From Shimia_B sp038528385 (GTDB lineage: Bacteria; Pseudomonadota; Alphaproteobacteria; Rhodobacterales; Rhodobacteraceae): DNA of 64,000 nucleotides. Made by a program: the position numbers and the translations under genes. The notes beneath the pieces are model-generated. The model did not search any database and was not told the DNA's origin. It saw only the letters and a list, made by a program, of their open reading frames with translations. Position 1 is the first letter of the stretch; every line of letters begins with the position of its first letter. The stretch is taken from assembly GCA_038528385.1 (NCBI GenBank), contig JBCBET010000005.1:1-64000 (forward strand). The letters are read 5' to 3'. Shown here in pieces: positions 58,523-64,000 of this stretch.

Positions 58523-59125
58523 CTACTCTGCGGGACCGTCCCCCGGCGCAGGCGCGGCCTCGTCGGGCGGCACCGGGCGCAGTTCCGTGGCCGCGTCGAT
58601 GCGGGCGATGGCGATGTCGGTGATGTCCACGGCATCGGCGCGCAAGAGCACGCTTTCGGCCTCGATCAACACCGCGGCGCCGGCCTCCCGCATGATCTGG
58701 TTCAGGATCGGGCGCACCGCCTGGCTGAAGGAGCGTCGCCGCAGCTCCGCGGTGGCCTCGATCTCCGCCTCGCGGGCGTCGCGCTCCTCCCGGGCGGCCT
58801 GCACGCGGTCATCGAAATCCTGAGCCAGCGCGGCGAATTCCTCCCGCGGGAGCGTCGCGCGGCGCTCGGTGAGCTCGAGCTCCTCGGCGCGGAAGGCATC
58901 GGCTAGCTCCTGGTTCTCGAGGCCGAAGACGCGTTGCTCCTCGGCGATCTCGGCGAGGATGGAGCGGCCGAGCTCCGTCTCCGGGAAAAGCCGCGCGGAT
59001 TCGATGGTGAGCACCGGGGAGCGCAGCGCCAGCGGCTCCGTGAGGGTCTGGGCAGAAGGCCCCGCGGCGGATGCGCAGAGGCCGAGCGCCACGAGCCCCG
59101 CGCGGAGCCCGCGCCCGAGGCCCAT
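58523..59125 (-). CDS. OmpH/Skp-family periplasmic chaperone
   Basis: 200 residues. A signal peptide covers residues 1-25 (GLVALGLCASAAGPSAQ). A long alpha-helical, Glu/Arg-rich region from 75 to 140 forms the Skp-type coiled-coil arms, bracketed by the beta segment SPVLTIESARLF and by AGAAVLIEAESVLLRADAVDITD. Skp-type proteins hold unfolded outer-membrane proteins for BamA. Its ATG shares an A with the bamA stop (TGATG), so it is coupled to bamA. Confidence 0.88.
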   Translation of the reverse strand: MGLGRGLRAGLVALGLCASAAGPSAQTLTEPLALRSPVLTIESARLFPETELGRSILAEIAEEQRVFGLENQELADAFRAEELELTERRATLPREEFAALAQDFDDRVQAAREERDAREAEIEATAELRRRSFSQAVRPILNQIMREAGAAVLIEAESVLLRADAVDITDIAIARIDAATELRPVPPDEAAPAPGDGPAE

Positions 59126-61443
59126 CAGAACGAGGTGGAGATCGTCAGATCGAACTCCTGCTCCACGTCGAATTCCTCTTTCTGCAGCGCATCGCTGAAG
59201 TTGAAGCGCAGGGGTCCGAGGGGGCTGTCCCAGAGGATGGCGATGCCGACCACGCTGCGCGCGGTGAAATCGTCGTAGAAGACGGTGCCGGTGGCGCCCG
59301 TGGTATCGCCGATGTTCCAGACCGAGCCGTAATCGAAGAAGACGCCGCCCGAGATCCCGTATTCTTCCGGCAGGCCGATGGGAAAGAGCGCCTCGAGGCG
59401 CGCGACGGCGAAGAACTCGCCGCCTAGCGCGTCGTCGAAGGTGGCGCCGGAGGCCGCCGTGCCCCGCTCCCGCGGGCCGATGCCCGAGGCCGAGAAGCCC
59501 CGCATGCGCCGCGAGCCCAGGAAGAAGCGGTCGGTAACACGGCTCGAGCCGTCGAGGTAGTTCAGCGCGCCCCCCTCGAGCGTGGCGCGCAGCAGCACGT
59601 CCTCGCCCAGGACGCGCGTTTCCGCGGCGGCGAGCGCGGTCGTCTCCACGAACTGGCTGTCGCCGAAGGAGAACTCCTGCCCCACGCGGAACAGCACGCC
59701 CGCGCGCGGATTGATCCCCGTGCGGCGGTTGTCGAAGGAGTAGCTGTAGGACAGGCCATAGGTCGTCTCGTCGCCCCGCAGGCCCTCCGATTGCAGGATG
59801 CCGGCGGCGTCGGGATCCACGTCGAAGAGATCCCGGTTGCGCACGAAGACGCCCGTCGTCAGCCGACCGTTCTCGGAGACGGGGAAGCCCAGGGAGGGCG
59901 AGACCAAGAAGGTCTGCGTGTCGTAGAGCGCGTCGTCGTTGTTGGTGCGCGCGAAGTTGAACCGCAGCCCCCCCGCGAGGTCGCGGTCAAAGAGGCCGGG
60001 CTCGATGAAGTTCACCGAGAAGATCGCGTTGTCCTGCCCGGTGGCGAGCCGCGCATTGAGCGTCTGCCCGCGCCCGAGGAAGTTCCGCTCGGAGAACTCG
60101 AAGATGAGGCCGAAGCCGTTCTCGGTGGAGAAGTTACCCCCGAAGGAGAAAGAGCCGGTGGGCTGTTCCACCACGTCCACGTCGATGACCACCTGGTCGG
60201 GCGCGGAGCCTTCGCGGGCATTGACGTCGGCATTGGCGAAATAGCCCAGCGCGCGGATGCGCTCGGCCGAGGCGCGGATCTGGCGCGGGTTGAACGGGTC
60301 GCCCTCCACCACGCGGAACTGGCGGCGGATGACGCGGTCGAGCGTGGTGGTGTTGCCCTCGATATCGATGCGCTCCACGAAGACCCGCGGGCCGCGGTCG
60401 ATCTCGAAATCCACGTCGAGCGTCAGGTCGCGGTCGTTGCGGGTGATGCGCGGCGTGACGCGCACGAAGTTCAGCCCCCGCTGCAGCGCCAGCGTCTCGA
60501 GCCGGTCGATGGAGTTCTCGATGGCCACAGGCGAGTAGATCGCGCCCTCCCGCAGACGCACCGCTCCTTCGAAATCCGCGCTGTCCACGTCCTCGAGAAG
60601 CGAGGTCGTCGTCACCGCGCCCACGCGGAATTGCTGTCCCTCGATGACGTTGAAGGTGATGAAGAAGGCATCGCGCTGGGGGCTGAGCTCCGAGGCCACG
60701 CTCACCGTGCGGAAATCCACGTAGCCGCGGGAATTGTAGAAATCACGCAGCACCTGCTGGTCGAAGGCCAGGCGATCCTCCACGAAGGTGTCGGTGCGCA
60801 CGAGGAGCCGGAAGAGCCCCGCCTGCGTCGTCTCGAGCACGCGCCGCAGACGGCGGTCCGAAAAGGCCCGGTTGCCCACGAAGGAGATGCGCTCCACCTC
60901 CACCACGCCGCCCTCGGTGATCTCGTAGATCAGGTCCACGCGGTTCTCCGACCGACGGATGATGCGCGGGGTGACGGTGGCGGCGATCCGGCCCTCGTTG
61001 GCATAGGCCTGGCTGATGGCCGCGGCGTCCTGTTCGGCGATCGTTGGGTTGAAGACGCGCCGGGGCTGGGACCGCACGAGGCGCTCGAGGTCGGCATCGT
61101 CGATCCGCGCGTTGCCCTCGAAGGCGACCTGGTTCACCGTGGGAAACTCCTCCACGATGATGGTAAGCGTGCCGCCCGACGGCACCGCGTCCACGCGCGC
61201 GAAAAGGCCCGAGGCGCGGATGCGCTGGATGGCGTCGTTGATCTCGCCCGCGCTCAGCACCTCGCCCGGGGCAATGCCCGCAAAGCTGATGATGGTCGCC
61301 GTCTCGATCCGGCGATTGCCTTCCACATTGATGCTGGAGATGCGCGATTGCGCGACGGCGTCGAAGGCGAGAAGAAGCGCCACACCGAAGGCCAAGGCAA
61401 AGGCCAGCCCCCGTGCCCGCGTTGTGCTCGTGAACCGCTGCAT
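59125..61443 (-). CDS. bamA: Outer membrane protein assembly factor BamA
   Basis: Central subunit of the beta-barrel assembly machinery; 772 residues. A signal peptide (FALAFGVALLLAFDAVAQS) is followed by five POTRA domains (first: ISSINVEGNRRIETATIISF). A 16-stranded barrel follows, carrying the lid-loop motif RMRGF and a C-terminal strand ending in Phe. It lies 134 bp downstream of the small membrane-protein gene. ompH follows directly. Promoter elements were not resolved. Confidence 0.96.
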   Translation of the reverse strand: MQRFTSTTRARGLAFALAFGVALLLAFDAVAQSRISSINVEGNRRIETATIISFAGIAPGEVLSAGEINDAIQRIRASGLFARVDAVPSGGTLTIIVEEFPTVNQVAFEGNARIDDADLERLVRSQPRRVFNPTIAEQDAAAISQAYANEGRIAATVTPRIIRRSENRVDLIYEITEGGVVEVERISFVGNRAFSDRRLRRVLETTQAGLFRLLVRTDTFVEDRLAFDQQVLRDFYNSRGYVDFRTVSVASELSPQRDAFFITFNVIEGQQFRVGAVTTTSLLEDVDSADFEGAVRLREGAIYSPVAIENSIDRLETLALQRGLNFVRVTPRITRNDRDLTLDVDFEIDRGPRVFVERIDIEGNTTTLDRVIRRQFRVVEGDPFNPRQIRASAERIRALGYFANADVNAREGSAPDQVVIDVDVVEQPTGSFSFGGNFSTENGFGLIFEFSERNFLGRGQTLNARLATGQDNAIFSVNFIEPGLFDRDLAGGLRFNFARTNNDDALYDTQTFLVSPSLGFPVSENGRLTTGVFVRNRDLFDVDPDAAGILQSEGLRGDETTYGLSYSYSFDNRRTGINPRAGVLFRVGQEFSFGDSQFVETTALAAAETRVLGEDVLLRATLEGGALNYLDGSSRVTDRFFLGSRRMRGFSASGIGPRERGTAASGATFDDALGGEFFAVARLEALFPIGLPEEYGISGGVFFDYGSVWNIGDTTGATGTVFYDDFTARSVVGIAILWDSPLGPLRFNFSDALQKEEFDVEQEFDLTISTSF

Positions 61444-61577
61444 TTCGCCCCCGCCGGTTTGCCTGCTCTTTTTTTATGAGCCTAGCTGTTAGCGGGTTGG
61501 TCCTGACCTGTCAAAAGCAACGGAACGCAGAACGCCGCGCAAGCGCGCGGCCAGGGTCGGAGTGTTGCGAGGGAGGC

Positions 61578-61721
61578 TCAGAAGCCGGCGGGGATCGCCA
61601 GGTAGCCGATATTGGAGGCGGCGACGAGCGCCAGCCCGATGGCGGCCACGAAAAGCAGACGGTCCCATGCCAAATCGACGATGAGGCCGAGCCCCTTTGC
61701 GTTGTTCTGAATGGTTTGCAT
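61578..61721 (-). CDS. 47-residue single-helix membrane protein between rseP and bamA
   Basis: Short ORF from ATG 61721 to TGA 61578. A polar N-terminus (MQTIQNNAKGLG) and a DLAWDRLLF segment lead into one hydrophobic helix at about 22-41 (FVAAIGLALVAASNIGYLAI). A good ribosome site, AGGGGAAA, lies 6-8 nt upstream. It runs in the same direction as rseP and bamA in the envelope cluster. No known function; the conserved-looking WDRLLF anchor suggests a real membrane protein rather than a chance frame. Confidence 0.65.
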   Translation of the reverse strand: MQTIQNNAKGLGLIVDLAWDRLLFVAAIGLALVAASNIGYLAIPAGF

Positions 61722-61811
61722 AGCTTTTCCCCTCTGGGCCGATGCCGCAAAATCGCCTCAGATTGGGGCGACAATGGGGCGCGCAAGGGGTGTCTTGAGG
61801 GCGCCCCGGTC

Positions 61812-63155
61812 TCAGAGCACGCGGCACACGATATCGTTGGCCAGACCAAAAACCATAACGAACATGACGATGGACAGCCCGAACACCATGAGGCCGTTCA
61901 TGACCTTGGCCGAGGGCGGGCGGCGCGCGGCGGCCTCGTAGGCATGGAGCACGAGGTGTCCGCCATCGAGGATCGGGATCGGAAAGAGGTTCACGAGCCC
62001 CACCGCCGTGGAGATGAAGGCGATGAACTGGATGAAATCGTCGATCCCGAGGCTCGCCATGGTGCCCGCGGTGGTGGCGATGCCCACGGGCCCCGACAGG
62101 TTGCAGGTGCCGATGGCGCCGGTGATGATGTTCCAGAGCCCGTCAAGCGAGGCCACGATGATGAAGCCGACCTGGCTGATCGCCGCGGGGATCGCGGTGA
62201 GCGGCCCCACGGTCTCCGTGACGGGGTCAAAGAACGTCCCGCCGCGCAGCCCGATCCTGTAATTCTGCTCGAAGCCCCCGCCCTCGAGCCGCTCGTCGGT
62301 GGCGCGCGGCTCCAGCGTGAAATCGAGCACCTCGCCGTCGCGCCAGACCTCGAGCGCGAGGGGCTTTCCGGCCGTGGCGGTCACGATGTCGATCATGTCG
62401 TCGAAGACCGCGATGTCCTGGCCGTCGATGGTGCGCACCACATCGCCCGGCTCGATCCCGGCATCCTCGGCCGCGCTTTCCAGCGTCACGCCCCGCACCA
62501 GGGGCGGTGAGATGTGAGGGGCCTCCACCTCCATCTCGCGCCCGTCGCGCTCGATGACGTAAGCAAGCGTGGCTGTGCGCGGCAGCGTCTCGCGGAGGCT
62601 CGAAAGCTCCTCGAGCGAGGCGAGCGGCACGCCCCCGATGGAGCGGATCACGTCCCCCTGCTCGAGCTCGTTGACCACGGGCATGGGCAGGCTCGTATCC
62701 ACCGTGAGCGGCTCCCGCGCCTCCCCGTTGAACATGTAGAAGGCGGCAAAGATGACCGCCGAGAGGATGAAATTGAACACCGGCCCCGCCGCCACCGTGA
62801 GCGACCGCGCCCAGACCGGGGCACCGTGCATGGTGGCGCGCCGCTCCTCGGGCGTGAGCGTGCTCATTTCTGCGGCTTCCGCACCCGCCGAGGCCGCGTT
62901 GGCGTCGCCGCGGAACTTCACGTAGCCCCCGAACGGAAGGAGCGCGAGTTGCCAGACGGTGCCGTGCCTGTCGGTGCGTCTCAGGAGCGGCTTGCCGAAA
63001 CCCACGGAGAAGACGTCCGCCTTGATCCCGCACCAGCGGCCCACGATGTAGTGGCCGTATTCATGGACCGCCACGATCACGCTCAGCGCCACGATGAAGG
63101 TGACGATCACCCAGGTCAGGCCACCGAAGGTCGCAATCAAGCTCGTAAGATCCAT
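61812..63155 (-). CDS. rseP: Site-2 zinc metalloprotease RseP
   Basis: Intramembrane protease cutting anti-sigma factors and remnant signal peptides; 447 residues. The zinc site is HEYGH (31-35) in the first helix, with the second metal ligand in the C-terminal PIPILDGGHL. Two PDZ domains lie between: one around ELEQGDVIRSIGGVPL, the other around GIEPGDVVRTIDGQ. Located between cdsA and bamA as in relatives, but with no dxr gene in the 74-bp gap to cdsA. Confidence 0.96.
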   Translation of the reverse strand: MDLTSLIATFGGLTWVIVTFIVALSVIVAVHEYGHYIVGRWCGIKADVFSVGFGKPLLRRTDRHGTVWQLALLPFGGYVKFRGDANAASAGAEAAEMSTLTPEERRATMHGAPVWARSLTVAAGPVFNFILSAVIFAAFYMFNGEAREPLTVDTSLPMPVVNELEQGDVIRSIGGVPLASLEELSSLRETLPRTATLAYVIERDGREMEVEAPHISPPLVRGVTLESAAEDAGIEPGDVVRTIDGQDIAVFDDMIDIVTATAGKPLALEVWRDGEVLDFTLEPRATDERLEGGGFEQNYRIGLRGGTFFDPVTETVGPLTAIPAAISQVGFIIVASLDGLWNIITGAIGTCNLSGPVGIATTAGTMASLGIDDFIQFIAFISTAVGLVNLFPIPILDGGHLVLHAYEAAARRPPSAKVMNGLMVFGLSIVMFVMVFGLANDIVCRVL

Positions 63156-63229
63156 GGGCTGCCCTGCGGTTGGTGTTGGGGTGAAATGAGGGGTATCGCG
63201 CGACTAATCAAGGGGCGCTGAACGAGGCG

Positions 63230-64000
63230 TCAGAGCGCGACGTCGGGGACGGCAACGATCTGCGCGGCGGCGAGCATGACGAGCGAGGCCCCGAGGAGCC
63301 CGTCGAAGCGGTCGAAGAGCCCGCCATGGCCGGGGATGAGCGTGGAGCTGTCCTTGACGCTCATGCGCCGCTTGAGCGCGCTTTCGGCGATGTCGCCCAT
63401 CTGGCTCGCGAGGCTGACGACCGCCGAAATCCAGATAAGGTCGCGCCCGGCATTGGTGAAGCTCAGGAACACCGCCCCGAGAAGCGCGGCGCCAAGCCAG
63501 CCTGCAAGGGTGCCGGACCACGTCTTCTTGGGCGAGATCGCGGGCCAGAACTTCGGACCGCCGAAGATGCGGCCTGCGAAGTAGCCCGCGACATCGGTGA
63601 TGACGACCACGAGGATGAGCCAGATGATCCAGAGCATCCCGTGTTCCTCGCGAAACGTCACGAGCCCCCAGCCCGCGATGATGATGGCGAGCGAGAAGGC
63701 CGCGAAGGTGACCCGCTCCCGGCGGAGCGCGAGCGCGCCCAGAAGCGGCGGCACGAGGGCAAAGGCGAGGATCAGCGGATCGGCAAAGAGCCCCGACAGC
63801 ACAGACGCGACGCCCGCCGCGAGTAGCATCCCGGGCACCGGCGCCTCGGGCGCAATCATCGTCCAGAGCTCCCAGACCATGATCGCCGTCACGAAGACGG
63901 TGAGCATCTGGAACCACACCCCGCCGAGCGCCACCGCGGCCACGCCGAGAACCGCCATGAGCGCGCCCGAGATGAGCCGCGCCCTCAGGTCCTCCCATTT
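63230..64000 (-). CDS. cdsA: Phosphatidate cytidylyltransferase CdsA, 5' end beyond the window
   Basis: Makes CDP-diacylglycerol for phospholipid synthesis. The visible 256 codons include about seven hydrophobic helices and the family signature in the C-terminal part (SALKRRMSVKDSS, then PGHGGLFDRFDG). An ATG at 63958 is internal: the frame continues upstream as KWEDLRARLISGAL to the window edge at 64000, matching the usual N-terminus of CdsA. The true start is therefore a few residues beyond the window. Upstream partners (uppS, frr) would be expected to the right. Confidence 0.93.
   Translation of the reverse strand, partial: KWEDLRARLISGALMAVLGVAAVALGGVWFQMLTVFVTAIMVWELWTMIAPEAPVPGMLLAAGVASVLSGLFADPLILAFALVPPLLGALALRRERVTFAAFSLAIIIAGWGLVTFREEHGMLWIIWLILVVVITDVAGYFAGRIFGGPKFWPAISPKKTWSGTLAGWLGAALLGAVFLSFTNAGRDLIWISAVVSLASQMGDIAESALKRRMSVKDSSTLIPGHGGLFDRFDGLLGASLVMLAAAQIVAVPDVAL

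Overview
This 64 kb window is high-GC, gene-dense bacterial chromosome. It is almost certainly from an alphaproteobacterium of the Rhodobacterales (Roseobacter/Rhodobacter group). The evidence is the dusB-ntrB-ntrC-ntrY-ntrX and trkA-trkH-hfq-hflX clusters, CtrA beside its inhibitor SciP, LpxI instead of LpxH in the lipid A operon, an NtrC without the sigma54-contact loop, DUF6456/DUF6477 proteins and a non-pyrrolysine MttB homologue. There are no rRNA or tRNA genes, CRISPR arrays, insertion sequences or prophage. Most genes are housekeeping and packed with 1-8 nt overlaps.

Layout. 1-6.7 kb: a 5'-truncated livH with livM, a hypothetical protein, a beta-hydroxyacid dehydrogenase, and a penicillin-acylase gene broken by a perfect 73-bp inverted duplication. 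6.9-20.1 kb (minus strand): dusB-ntrBC-ntrYX and trkAH-hfq-hflX, split by an oppositely oriented TupA-like ATP-grasp gene. 20.2-27.8 kb: pgpA, pncC/cinA, a Coq10/RatA-like START protein, hpt, an endonuclease/exonuclease/phosphatase protein, lipA, a divergent DUF6456/DUF6477 pair and an MttB-like methyltransferase. 27.9-36.6 kb (plus strand): guaA, a DMT exporter, a FadL-like porin, a P-loop ATPase, metA, an alpha/beta hydrolase, ppk2 and a TetR regulator. 36.6-39.6 kb: a PotGHI-type ABC transporter without a binding protein. 39.9-47.6 kb: a GYD-domain protein, rplM-rpsI, a membrane zinc-ribbon protein, a thioesterase, an enoyl-CoA hydratase, trmFO, a methyltransferase, gluQ, hisI and an Fe-S scaffold protein.

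47.6-54 kb is a cell-cycle and DNA-repair block on the minus strand: sciP, ctrA, a Cys-rich small ORF, ligA, recG, then a 37-codon membrane peptide. mnmA diverges from sciP. 55-64 kb is the envelope-biogenesis cluster cdsA-rseP-(small membrane protein)-bamA-ompH-fabZ-lpxA-lpxI-lpxB.

The best candidate for something undescribed is the 37-residue membrane peptide at 47831-47944. It is preceded by a perfect alphaproteobacterial LexA/SOS operator (GAAC-N7-GAAC, 48008-48022) and followed by an intrinsic terminator on the same strand. This is the layout expected of a DNA-damage-induced membrane peptide such as SidA or TisB. Other points of interest are the inverted duplication in the acylase gene, a hairpin over the translation start of the EEP-family gene, a Cys-rich small ORF between ligA and ctrA, and a 47-residue membrane protein between rseP and bamA.
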